Part shown: piece after piece, positions 46,966-58,836 of the stretch
Layout of the letters: every line of letters begins with the position of its first letter
Position numbering within the stretch: the first letter of the stretch is position 1
Origin: Platerodrilus igneus
Taxonomy: Eukaryota > Arthropoda > Insecta > Coleoptera > Lycidae
Reading direction: 5' to 3'
Assembly (NCBI GenBank): GCA_036346225.1
Contig: JARFIW010001082.1
Location: forward strand, 1,984,001-2,048,000
DNA: 64,000 bases
Made by a program: the position numbers and the translations under genes
The notes under the pieces: model-generated
Seen by the model: the letters and a program-made list of their open reading frames with translations, nothing else
What the model was told of the DNA's origin: nothing
Databases searched by the model: none

Positions 46966-47254
46966 CCTTTGGGCTGTACCAAGTAAAACCAAAGACGGAA
47001 CTTTACAAAAGCTCTACGATCGTAATAAATTCACAACTGAAGGCTCACACTTTATCGCTTTTACACATATCCCTTCTATAGTCCATTCGCTATGACTTTA
47101 GGATGACGTCACAACCGTATAGACTGCTGCTTTGCCAAGATAAAGGTTGTATTAAGTGTGCATACTCCAGCGGTATATCTGGCAACAATGACACATTCCA
47201 TAAATCAAAATAAAATGTTTTGACAGTATATTCACATACAAAACAGTATCATCA
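46966..47254. other. unassigned spacer
   Basis: Short stretch between the R1-type and RTE remnants. No motif seen. Confidence 0.35.
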
Positions 47255-47830
47255 TCATTAGGTCTTCAGTCCTGGAACTGGTTAGACGCGTACCCTTATT
47301 GTTTCCTATTCTGAACTAACCAACACATTTCCCTGAAATTTGCACAGTCTGCATCTATCACTATCTGATCTAGGTCTACATTTACTTCCTATTTCCTATC
47401 TCTGCTTGTAATATATCCCATACTACCCCCAAAAATGCCTTAACACGTATTCTGTCCTTCTATTTCTCCTAATTTTTTTCTATAGATATCCTTGTTCCCC
47501 TACTATTTCTATAACCTATTTGTTATTAACTTTGTCTGTCCATGCTATCATCCTCATACATCTGAGGCGCAGCATTCCAGAGGGCTTCTACCGTTTTTCT
47601 GTCTGCTTTTCCTACTGCCCGTGTTTCATAGGCATGCTGTACTGTGATCCACACATATGCTTTCAGCAATTTTCTTCTTGTTTCTATGTTTGTTACCTTT
47701 CATCATAAGCGCTGTACTTTCTTGTTAAATGCAATTCGCGCCCCTTCTATTGTTTTACAATTATATACCCTATCTCTCCGACATTCAGTGGTTGTGAGGG
47801 TGGGTAAGCAGCCTGTGGCTGCCAAGTTCT
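47255..47830 (-). pseudogene. RTE C-terminus and terminal tail
   Basis: Minus-strand remnant ..GARIAFNKKV.., ..NIETRRKLLKAYVW.. (the RT-thumb/C-terminal run seen at 48720-48790), ..DCANFREMCWLVQNRKQ.., ending near 47255 in an (ATG)n-like run. It parallels 7420-7890 almost throughout, including the breaks. Confidence 0.65.
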
Positions 47831-48309
47831 CCCAACATTTGAACATTTACCGATTTAATATTTTTTCCAATATATCTTTCCGCGCAGTTAACATTAGTTG
47901 CAGATATTTCACAACCAACACATGTAGTTGTTCATAATAATCATCAGATTTATCTGCGCTTATTTTTTCGTTAGGTTTTCCGTCTCAAAACTGGTTGGAC
48001 ACGTACTGCACTTATTTATATTCTGAGCTAGCCTACATAATTCCCTGAAACTCTCACACTGCCTATACAGCTCGGTTCCTCTTTTATTGTTTTCTAATTT
48101 TATGTCCTATTTCCCCAAGATTCAGTGACGAGGGTTAAGCAGTCTGTGGCTACCAAGTTCCCCCAACCCTTAGATATTTGCCGAATTAATAGTTTTCCAG
48201 TAAATCCTTTCACACAATTTACATTATTCGAGAATATTGTCCAACCAATACTTGTAGTTGCTTATAATAATCATCATGTTTAGGTTCAGTTACTTTTTTC
48301 GTCATTGAT
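47831..48309 (-). repeat. RTE 3'-tail segments between C-termini
   Basis: Two diverged copies of the same ~150-220-bp tail (minus strand, GATGATTATTATAARCAACT then GTGTTGGTTGTG..) lie at about 48290-48100 and 47985-47770. Each follows an RTE C-terminal NQSQDG/NQF-like end and is followed by AAAACAATAGAAGGGGC-like sequence entering the next C-terminal piece. Another copy is at about 8110-7890. Confidence 0.6.
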
Positions 48310-49536
48310 TCATCCGTCTTGGGACTGGTTGGATGCGTACCTCCATTGATTTCTATTCTGAGCTAGCCTACATATTTCTCTGAAATTCCTGCAGCCTACA
48401 TCTTCTACTATCTGTGTGCAGTAGTCTAACCTAAGTCTACCTCTACTTCTTTTTTTTCCTATCTCTGTTTCTAATATATTCCGCACTATTCCCTCATGCC
48501 GTAGTATGTGGCCTATCATCTCATCTCTTCTATTTTTTACCGTTTTCTATATATTTCTTTCTTCCCCTACCAATTTTAGTACCTCTTCGTTCTTAACTTT
48601 GTCTGTCCATGATATCTTCATCATACGTCTGTAGCACCACATTTCAAAGACTTCTATCTTTTTCTTGACCACTTCTCCTACTGTCTAGGCTTCACAGCCG
48701 TACAGTGCTGTGCTCCACACATATGTTTTAAGCAATCTTTTCCTTGTTTCTATGTTTGTTGTCTTTGAACACAGTATTTGCTTTTTCTTGTTAAATGTAG
48801 CACGACCTTGTGCTAATCTTTGTTTGATATCTTTTGCGCTTTTCCCATCTTGCGTTATTGGGCTTCCTAGGTAGCAGAAATCCTTAACCTCTTGTAGGTT
48901 CGTGTTACATATTTGTATTTGTGCTTTTGTTTTTGATTTATTTTTCCCTCCTTTGCATACTAGTACTTTAGTTTTATTTTTGTTAATTTTCATACCGTAT
49001 CTCTCTGTTAGAACCGTTTCCATTTCATTGAGAGCAGCTTCTAACTCTTCCTTGCTAGATACTAATACCGCTATATCATATGCAAATCAAAGCATATCAA
49101 TTTTTTGTCCTGCATAGTAATTCCAAGTGTCATCCTGCATTTGACAGTTTTCATTGCTTCTTAAATGTACAATTTAAAAATTAATGGGGATTGGGCGCAT
49201 CCCTGTCTCACCCCATTCCTAATGTTTAATTTTCTACGTTCTTGCTCTAATTCTAGTATTGCTGTTTGCTTTTTGTACAAGATAAGTACTATTCGTCTAT
49301 CCCTATAACTCATTCCAATTTTTTTGAGTATTTCGAACATTTTTTTCCATTTTACATTGTTTGAATGCTTTTTCCAGATCTACAAACCCTATATAGACGC
49401 TTTCCCCTTTTTCTATTGTTTTCTCCATTATCACTCCCAGAGCTAGAATATCCTCCCGTGTTCCCTTGTTTCGCCTAAACCAAAATTGGTCTTCTCCTAG
49501 TATTTCTTTAATGAAAATCGATAACCTTTCAAACAC
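48310..49536 (-). pseudogene. RTE reverse transcriptase, decayed
   Basis: In minus-strand order: EEILGEDQ/ILGEDQFWFRRNKGTRED and SVYIGFVDLEKAF (49536-49350), the catalytic area near 49080 reading FAYDIAVLVSS after a stop (FADD expected, so the first Asp is Tyr), then YGMKINKNKTKVLVCKGG and VKDFCYLGSPITQDGKSAKD, IETRRKLLK-like ..ETRKRLLKTYVWSTALYGCE (49023-48685), then ISWTDKVKNEEVL, MIGHILRHEGIVRNIL and CRLAQNRNQWRYASNQSQDG (48519-48310). This is the full RT-to-C-terminus order of an RTE LINE without the endonuclease. Frame breaks, stops and the altered catalytic box show it is inactive. Confidence 0.85.
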
Positions 49537-49559
49537 ATATTTTTATTAAGGTAAGGGGA

Positions 49560-52060
49560 CGTTTCTCATACCTTATGTTAACCCTGTGTCTTAGCATGAG
49601 CTCATAGTAAAACTCTATAACTGTGTATATAAATTTCCTGCACTACCAAATATCAATAAGCCCTCTATACCTCTTTACAACCTCTGGTTATCTGTAAATT
49701 AATCAATTATTTTCAAAAATCAATTTCTTTTTAAAGTCCCATAGATGTCTGTTTATAAAATATCAAATACTAATGAAAACACATCAAAGCACAAATACAA
49801 ATAATCACAAGCACCATGAAAATATTCACAACTCAATGTTCTATTCTATCGCCTACCTGGTTTCTCTCTTCTAAATGTGATCCACCAACTAGTCCCTTGG
49901 AGATGCTGCCGTTTAGTAGGTTTCCAGTTTATCAACTAAGTCCTCGGTCGAATCACCATATCTGCCATGCATCCAACTCAAAAATTTCAATCTCCAAAAT
50001 TTCGTTCCTCTTATTCCAAATTAACTTTTACTCCTCAAACATCGCTTTTTCCATCATCCAAACAATTTCAAATTCTAATACTTCCGTGCATTTCAATACC
50101 ATATATAAGCTTTGTACTTACATACCACTTTAACGTTTTAACAACAAGATAGTCTATTAGCTTCTACATACATTTGTATTAAACTGCACTACTTCACTTG
50201 CAAGTAACTATATCAATCACGAATGATGAATGAAATCAAAGAGAGAGCTCGGCCCCTCTCTGCTAATCTTTAAATAAGTAAGAATTTGCCATCCCCCCGT
50301 TTGCAAATGGCACGTACATTTGTGTAGCCGTTCCTATAATTCCTGAAATTGTTTTCCAACCGTCCTTGGTTTCTACGAAAAATCTCCAACGAACGTCGGA
50401 TTCTCCAGAATTTTCATAACAAACACGCCAATACTCGGTAAAACCGCTTCAAAACTGTCAACCGTCACTTTTAATTCTCCGAATTTAGCCTCTACTTTGC
50501 AATTGATCCCCGCCTTCAACTTGAACAAACATCTTTCACCTCACTTGTATCTATAGCTTTATCTCACACATATGCCGCCACTAGCTGAATATCTGCCCTT
50601 CTTGTCCTATTTATACTAATCACCTTGCTTGGCTCCTTTCTCCCACTTTTTAATCGACGCGTGCTTGCTTCTAAATATCCTTGAAATTATTGATTTTGTT
50701 CAAATCTCTCTACTATACTATCTCTGAATTAATTATATGCATCTCTCTTGTAGTCAATACATTTTTATTCTATCTTGGCCTTTTCTTGGTTCCATGCTAT
50801 ACTACCTCCAAGTTTAAAATCAATATTTTAACCAACAAACGGCGTTTACATTAATATTGTGTGATTTTGCTTTTGTCCTTGTTACAAATCGACTGCATTA
50901 ATTCCAACAGCTGTTGTTTTCCAATAACCCATTAAATTTTGTTTGTTGCCATGTTACAGAGAACTATTATCTCTGATTGTTGTTTTGTTCTGTTTTAAGC
51001 GTGTTGGGTTCTACGTTTGAAAACAGAAATGTTATTTTAACATATGCTCAACGCTTTTAGATTATCCTGTAATACTTCACTACAAATATAAATACGTTAT
51101 AATTTTACCGTAATTATTATTTATTATGCCCTATATTTACACAAGTACTATGTTACATGATTTCTAGCTAAATTAAATTGACCCTACTTTACTATACACT
51201 ACTTAACCTCTAAAATAATTGTTAAAACTATTCTAATTTCCTAACTGAATAAATTTATTTTATATTATCCTATAGCTCTTAACCTATGAGTTAACTTGTG
51301 CCGTTAAGTATCCCAATGACCCCTTAATCACACGATACTATGTGTGTATATATATTGATATGATAACGCAGTACTCGGTGTAATGACGTTTTTACTTAAC
51401 TCCACCTCTCTGTATTTTCTAATCAAATATAAATCTCACTAATTTTATTATTATACCACGGCTAGCCTTCTTTAATCTACACAGAGTGTACAACGTTACA
51501 ATGATCAATTTTTCTCTTCTTCACCCCATTATGATTACCTATTTGTTTGAATTTATAAAGCGAAGTCAATTAATTTCATATAATGAAAAGAAATATTATT
51601 TACAAGTTTTGAAAAATATTAAAATACACTCCTCAATCAATCAATATCATATGTATCATGTACCCCCAAAATTTATATTCTTTGAAATCAATCTAAAGTC
51701 ATCAAAAACTACCACTTTTACCAAAGAGACCTGGAACGTTCTGGACCCCTTTATAATCTATTACGTAAGTTTAATGTATGCAATGTTTGTTGCTGACTTC
51801 GTTACACTTTTTATATAAATTGAATAAATTCAGTATTGACATTCAAATACAAAAATTTCTTAAAACTAATTAGATCTGACCTGTTACAGATTGTTCGGGT
51901 TGTGGATCAACACCCTTTGTTGTCCTCAATCGTCTATCAGTGCTCTGTTTAGTTAAACCCCCCGTTTTCCATAAATTACTTCGTGCTTCTTTATTTTATT
52001 TGCATTGATTCTCGCAACTCAAAATTGTACCAGAATTATACCAAAATCGTCGACGCTGAT
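49560..52060. other. unassigned DNA
   Basis: No recognisable gene. The open frames 49816-50152 and 51486-51818 carry no family motifs. GC rises slightly around 50270-50560, without a coding signal I can name. Confidence 0.4.
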
Positions 52061-52069
52061 TTGAAATAT

Positions 52070-52275
52070 TATATTATTAACCCAGATTTGAATTATTCTC
52101 ATTAACACATTTGAAATATTCTATCCCCCAATTCGAAATATTATATCAATCCATTTAAAATATCCCCACATTTGAATTAACATCATCACAATTGAATTAT
52201 AATATCTATCCACTCGAATTTGAAATGTTATACCATCAATTAGAATTCTTATCATCAACATTCGAAGCCCTATTA
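52070..52275 (+). repeat. degenerate ~25-30-bp tandem repeat
   Basis: Repeated variants of ATTTGAAATATTATATCATC and CACATTTGAATTA run through this stretch at irregular 25-30-bp spacing. Confidence 0.5.
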
Positions 52276-52904
52276 TTATTAATATTTAGTTTAAATAAAT
52301 TACCCCAAATTCTACTCACGTTAAACGGCAAAAGAAGACTTCATAATTGTTGCACTTATTTGTCACTATTACGTACTTGATATTTTATTATAATTACGCG
52401 TGACCTTTTTGATTAGCTGTGACGCAGCTTTGCCCTGCCTGAGTATAAACTGAACTGTCTTATCATTGCTCGGTGTTAAATATAGGCGGTTCCCACTTAC
52501 ATGTGAGCTGGGTTTTCAACAAGTCTTGTAGATATCTTAACCAATAAGGTCTTTGTATTTCCTGCATTTTGAAGTGGTTTCTGATGTAATATATTCGGTT
52601 TTCCGTGTAATACCTATTTGCCACAGATATCTCGTTATCTTGACCATACGTTGTTTTGTTTAGATATCGCCTTTTGGATAATTGAACAAAATAAATGATG
52701 TAACCTTAATTCTATTTTTGTTTATGTATTTTTTAAACTGCGTTTTCTTATCAGAATGTTTATTGTTTCTGCGTAATTCCGTAAAGCTTTGTTAGGTTTT
52801 AGCTCTTATCTTCGTATTTGTTTTATAACTAATTAGAACACTTCTCAACGCGTGTTTAATTACATGAACTATCATCTCCTCTGAATACGCGTACTTTTAC
52901 GGAA

Positions 52905-53120
52905 AGATATCTCACTTGCATTACTTAAAATTAATTATGGTCTATATACAGAGTGTTGAATACTTGTTATTTACATAATGTATGAATTACCTATTTTCCT
53001 GCTAAATACGAGTACGATTGTTGTAAGATATGCTTATTCGCATTGTTTAAAGCTAACTATGATCTATATATATAGGGTGTTAAATGATTGCTATTTACAT
53101 AATGTATAAATTACTTAATT
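52905..53120 (+). repeat. ~115-bp tandem duplication
   Basis: GGTCTATATACAGAGTGTTG..TATTTACATAATGTATGAAT (from about 52937) is repeated as GATCTATATATATAGGGTGT..TATTTACATAATGTATAAAT (from about 53051). Confidence 0.7.
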
Positions 53121-53219
53121 TTCTGCCAAATAAATGCAGTTTTCTGCTTCCTATTGCAATTTATGGTTACTACACGACCCTTGCTATTCAATACACCCCT
53201 AAACAACTCCTTATCACAG

Positions 53220-53221
<2 letters not shown>

Positions 53222-53254
<33 letters not shown>
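53222..53254 (+). repeat. (AT)n microsatellite
   Basis: A pure alternating AT run preceded by CTCCTTATCACAGCA, similar to the flank of the run at 58790. Confidence 0.95.
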
Positions 53255-53257
<3 letters not shown>

Positions 53258-54120
53258 GTATGATTTTCTTGGGTTTTAAGGTCATTTAACTTGAAAAAAT
53301 ATATACGAACAATACAAATCTAAGCCATTTTTATTTTTTTTTTTTTACATAACAATTCTACCAAACGTTCGGCCGTATGTTTAAGCCTTTTCAATGGTTC
53401 ATACAACCCCGTACATTTACTAAGAAATTAAACCTCTTTTATGCATCATCACAAATTATACTACGTTTTGCTTACCTTGAAACGGAAACTACCAAAACTG
53501 GTATCAAACATACAATTTTATATACCGCATCTATTATAGACGCGTACGTCAATTTTTATTACTTGTTTTTTTTGTATCACTAGACTATGATGAAACACAT
53601 TTAAATTTAATTATTATGTTGGCGGAAACAATTCTAATTTCCTAGTCACATTGGATTAAAACATATATACAACTGAAATAAATTTATCTTTTGCTCAGGT
53701 GTTAATCTAATATGCTATTAGTTTTGGTTATCTACATATTTTACGACTATATACAATTACTAGTAACGAAGGACGATCGTGATTACTTTATTGATTTATT
53801 GCTTATATAGCTTGTCTTCCTTACCGTGTAATTTATATTTACTCGCCCTTGCATGATATTTATATTACTACATATTTTTATCCGTATACACCAATATATA
53901 CTCGTACGATTATGTACAACATATACAATACATATATATCAACACATACAGTGTTGACCACATATGTATATCTACACCTCGCATCACACCCTACATATAT
54001 ACATACACGTACATAACACGTCATCCACATGCGCTCAAAATTCACGCATCTAACCAAATGCTTTATTTGCTTTTATATTTACTCGTTTAATTAGGTTGTG
54101 ATAGATTGTACTTAATTTAT

Positions 54121-54396
54121 TTATGTCCGCTTTTTCATTAATTGCGTTGGGATTTTTACAAATATGAAGCATTTCGAGAATCTTTCTTTTCTTTTGATTT
54201 TTTCAGTTTTTAAAATTTTAGTTTCATTATATTGAAATTTATGTTTAGTTTGGCATTCATGTTTGGTTAACGCGGTTTTATTTGTTCTGTCGAATTTGTG
54301 TCCATTTATCCTTTTGTCTAGAAATTGTGAACTTTGACCGATATATACTGATTTGCATTTATCTTGGCACGGTATCGCGTATATTGTTACCCACAC
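54121..54396 (-). pseudogene. Penelope-like GIY-YIG nuclease fragment, second family
   Basis: The minus frame reads VTIYAIPCQDKCKSVYIGQS, then ..LDKRINGHKFDRTNKTALTK.. and ..KILKTEKIKRKERF... This is the Penelope-type GIY-YIG layout: IY.IPC with a Cys pair before YIG, the R..EH helix, then the TALT.H and KIL..E blocks. The catalytic Glu following R.. is Gly here (RINGH instead of R..EH). RT is absent upstream and the C-terminal end is frame-shifted. It differs clearly from the 28-kb copy, so two Penelope-like lineages are present. Confidence 0.75.
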
Positions 54397-56212
54397 TTTA
54401 TTACTACATTTGACGTCACCCTAAAGTTATTTTGAATGGACTATACCTCTGCGTCTCTTCGTTCCGTTTCAACATTGAACTCGGGAAGCAAGCATGTAAG
54501 TTGCTGCTGCGAAAAGTACTGCATTAATAAAAAATGCAAATGTAGGTTAAAAAACAATACATGTAATTCTAGCGACATTCCAGCTGTGCCTGCAACAATG
54601 AATTAATTACGCTGTCGTTTTGATAACGGTGCATTTTTAGGTTTTGATTATCTTTACTTGTAAAAAGTATTATCAGCAACTACTACGAATGTTTATATTT
54701 TAAGATTACTAAATAACAAGATACTTTTTATTTGGAAAAAATTTGCGTTCAGATGTTCAGAATAATGAAAGTCTAAATTTAAGCTGAAATGAATCTTAAA
54801 ACGCGTTGTGACAAATATTAAATAACATGAACGTGATCTGGACGTTTGGAAGGGAGCCATATAACGTGAATTTCGCCTTATGCTTGTTTTAAAGTTATTG
54901 TTGGTAAACGACCACTACACCAAATACCGATGTTTGGTCGTTTAACATTGTACAGAACGTGTTCTGGTGGAATGTTTCGTTCATTGAACGAATTCTTTGT
55001 TTACTCCCAACATACACGAAAACGGCTTACATGCTCCTATTATGGCTATATTCATGGTCATTAGCCCTGCTAGAGATCTTTTTGAAAATAGTGCTTTTGT
55101 GGCAGTTGTCTTACCTCAATTGTTTCTTAATAAGGTATTTCTACATCCAACTACGAATACATCAACAAAAAAATACAAAACAGCGAAAAAAATTCCGATT
55201 AAAATTTCTTTTAAAAACGTGGTTTGATAAATATGCTTTATGAAATTTAATCAAACATGAATTGACGCGGAAACAGCTTCCATGGTAACCAATTAACTAC
55301 TGCACTAATAAGGTTGCAGAAACCTTATAAGTTTACTTTAATGGATGTTGCTACTGCTGCTTCGGAAACACCAGTTTTATTTTGTGTAGGGATATATTGG
55401 GTTTTATTGATATTTGTTAATGAAAATTTATTTGCAAAGAATCGCTATTTAATACCGTGCGCTAGAAATTAAGTCTGTATTTATAAAGCATTAAGCTCTC
55501 CAACAAAACCTTAAATGGGTATTGAAGTTCTGAAATTTGATTACCTTAATCATTCTAAGAACGGCCTTTGGAAATATAAAACACGAAGCGACTATTAAGA
55601 CTACCATAAAACACTAAAAGACCGCTCATTTGATATAATATTAGTTATGCAAGTAAAAGTTGAGGAAGGCCGTAATAACAGCTACCTTTTACACGATTTC
55701 GCTATGTAAGCTTTCCAAGTAAGTATGCAGTGTTTCACATACGAAGGGAAAACATTGTTATATCAGAAACGGCAAGAGACAGAATCAATTAAATTGGGAA
55801 AAAGTTGTATACTTTGGAGTACATTAATTTGGTTATCAAAAACTGACCCTATCTCATACTGTTCTCAAATTATATAGGAAAGTCAAATATGTCATTTTGC
55901 ATTTGTAGAGAATATTACTTCTATTTAAAAAAATATCAAAAAAGGCGACGAAAAAGTTCTTGATATAAAATTTTGGATAACATGGTGTCATCAAATCTTC
56001 ACTGCAACGTTTCGTTTCTTCAGGAGTCGCATCAACTTAATTTTCTTAAATACGAACCTGTGTTTTTATTATAATAATCAAACACATTGGCTGTACCTAT
56101 AACTTGAGAATGACATGAGATAATGTCAATGTTAAAAACCGTTTTAATATACTCCAAAGTATGCAATTTTTTCACAATTAAATGACTATGTGTTTCTGTT
56201 TCTGATATCGCT
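54397..56212. other. unassigned AT-rich DNA
   Basis: Overlapping plus-strand open frames at 54959-55243 show no motif I recognise. No element ends seen. Confidence 0.4.
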
Positions 56213-56339
56213 TATTTTATACAGGGTGGAACAACGAATCTTCGAAAACTTCAATTCTTGCCTTCTTTCTATTTAAGTGGGTTATATTTATAAGATTTGG
56301 GTTGTGTTTTGCATGACCTCTCGTGACTTCTTTATTACG

Positions 56340-56390
<51 letters not shown>

Positions 56391-56399
56391 TATATATAT
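56213..56399 (+). repeat. (TA)n-terminated dispersed repeat, copy 1
   Basis: Begins near TTATACAGGGTGG, contains TTTGGGTT and TGACCTCTCGTGA, and ends in a ~40-bp TA run (56344-56383). Related to 58660-58834. Confidence 0.6.
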
Positions 56400-56744
56400 T
56401 GTATATATTGCTGTGACATGACTCACGCTGGGAGTCGCTGAAAGAGTAACATGAAAATAGCCTCGCGTTAGAAGCGTCACTAAAACAGTGCTATGATACA
56501 GATACAGCAATTTATAAAACTTAAAATTGTTTACTTACCTCTCTTTCTAACTTTGCCGGACTAGCTCAACGGAATTGACGGACTTTAAATGAAATAAAAC
56601 ACAGCAATATCATAAAGCATTTATACAGCATGAAATATTTTCTCTCATACAAAAGCATTTAGAACATCGTTTCTTTCAAACATAACAAAATTTCTAAAAA
56701 GTACTCGTTATAAAATAAAATTGTTCCTTACCTTATTTTAAATT

Positions 56745-56925
56745 TTATCATCATTTTGTTTTCGACCTTACTTAAGGTCGGTTTGACGCAGCTCTAACTT
56801 CTTTTCTATTCTGTGCTAATCTAAAAAGTTCTACATACCTGTCTGAACCTAAATTTCTAATAATTTGACTAATATAGCTTAGTCTAGGTGTTCCTATACT
56901 CTTCTATCTTTTTTTTATCTACCTG
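56745..56925 (-). pseudogene. RTE-type LINE C-terminus, second subfamily
   Basis: The minus strand reads KSIGTPRLSYISQIIRNLGS then DRYVELFRLAQNRKEVRAAS-NRP and a stop, followed by a short 3' UTR with a GACCTTAAGTAAGGTC palindrome and an ATGATGAT tail. This is the G.PRL.Y..QI..DLG...Y.EL.RLA.NR..WRAA.NRP end of RTE LINEs, with Val replacing the usual Trp. Residues differ from the 7-10-kb and 47-49-kb copies, so it represents another subfamily. It is severely 5'-truncated (about 180 bp). Confidence 0.75.
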
Positions 56926-58659
56926 GCTCTACATAGATATTAGCAACCTGGTGGCTGTTAAAGAACTCCAACATGTCTACATGATTCCCTTTATAAGGAA
57001 ATAAAATATTTCCAGGTTATCCCCTTCAAAAGGAAAAGTGTTAAATTATGTTATGGTAATATTTAAGCAACGAATCGCTGCCAACATGCCAAACTTCTAA
57101 CTAATTGTGAGCTATGTTATGGAGACGTTTATGAAGTTATATGTTATGGTAAGGCTTAAGAAATGAATAGGTGATTTTAAATTTACAGAACTAAATTTTT
57201 TCTTTTATGGATGGTTTACCTGGATATGTTTCTTGCCACGCTTGTAAAATCCTTGACAGATAATCTATTAAAGTTCAGAGTATTTCAAACTCTGATCACA
57301 AACTTTTCTGACAAAAAATCCTTTACAAAAAGAATATTATATGATTAACATTTATTATTCTACCTTAAGTTAAATATAAATATTCCAATATCAGTTAAAA
57401 ATAAATCTGAAAGTATATTTGCAGAAACAGAAAAGCTTACCATAACTGAATATCTTCTTATTTTAAATTGACATCAAATCAGCTTACAAGATTCTCCATA
57501 TTTAAATTCCTCGTTTCAAACAGTAGTTACCAAAGTGCATTTTGCATCAATCTTTCAATTATTTAATAAAATTTTTGAAATAGCGTTATCTTGAAGAATT
57601 TTCCCTCTTCATAGTGATTAATACTTCCATTTTTATGCAATTTGCATTTAAAAACATCACTTCTATATAAATTCTAACATAATAATTATTAAATTAAGGT
57701 ATGCTTACCGCATATTTCAAATATCATCTTCGCAACGCAACACCTCAGGACCTAAAATAAAATTTTGCAATCGAATTTATGAATCGAATCAATCGAATGA
57801 ATGAATCTAATCTTCCCCGTTTTAATGAACATTTCCTTATAAACACGATTTTATCTGTTTCCACAATGTTGTAGAATTAGCGCAATTTTATTCTGAATAA
57901 TAAACGCCTATCTTACGTAGTTTTTTTGGAAATCCTCATTAGTGTTCAGAATTGTTGAGTTTTATTACCTTGTTAGCTGGTTTCAGATATTCGTGACACG
58001 CACAGCATCTTCTTGTTTAACACATACGATTATTGTGGCGTCGCCTATTAATGCAAAAGATAATCAATTTTATCGGATATTTCTTAGATTTTGTGAGTTT
58101 TCAATGATCGGGTCGTTTCTTGGAATAAAATGTTTCATTTATTAATTAGATATTTACGTAGTTCTAAATACCGATGACTCATCCTTTTATATTCATAGTA
58201 TTCTAAAAAATTCTTTATTTACAATAAATTTCTGTAATCCACGGGGTAATTAATTGAAACTTTAATTGCTTTTTAATGCAAAAGGGTTTGCATTTTATAA
58301 AAATACTTGCTTTCGTTTTTCCGTACACAAAATTTATTAAAATTTGTGTTTAAAATACACGTTGATTGTAGTTTCTTAAACAAACTACATAAAGCTAGTG
58401 CTATTTACAACAAAGCAAAAGCATTTTTATCAAAAATGTATTGATAATTAATAAGTGAAAATAAATGGTTTTGTATTTATCTTAAAACGATCGATTTGCG
58501 TTCGAATTGAATGCCGTTTTATAGTACCTTACAATTAATTATTTTTACATATACAACTTACGTTACTTGCTTTTTATTTAAAATACGCTTATATCATACA
58601 GGGTGATTATTTATACACGCGCAATTGCATTTTTCGCTTGTATGTCAATTAATAAAGGT

Positions 58660-58787
58660 ACGCTTGTATTATACAGAGCGCAACCGTGAATTTACGGAAA
58701 TCTCCGTTTTTCAGGATTCTTTCATATTTTAGTGGAATTTATTTGTAAATTTGGGTTTTAATGACCTCTCGTGATCCCTTATCACGT

Positions 58788-58834
<47 letters not shown>
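58660..58834 (+). repeat. (TA)n-terminated dispersed repeat, copy 2
   Basis: Shares TATACAGRG, AATTTGGGTTTT, ATGACCTCTCGTGATC and a terminal TA run (58790-58834) with 56213-56399. Confidence 0.65.

Positions 58835-58836
<2 letters not shown>

Noticed and set aside
54959..55243. Plus-strand frames of up to 94 codons
   Set aside because: No family resemblance, and the composition matches AT-rich background.
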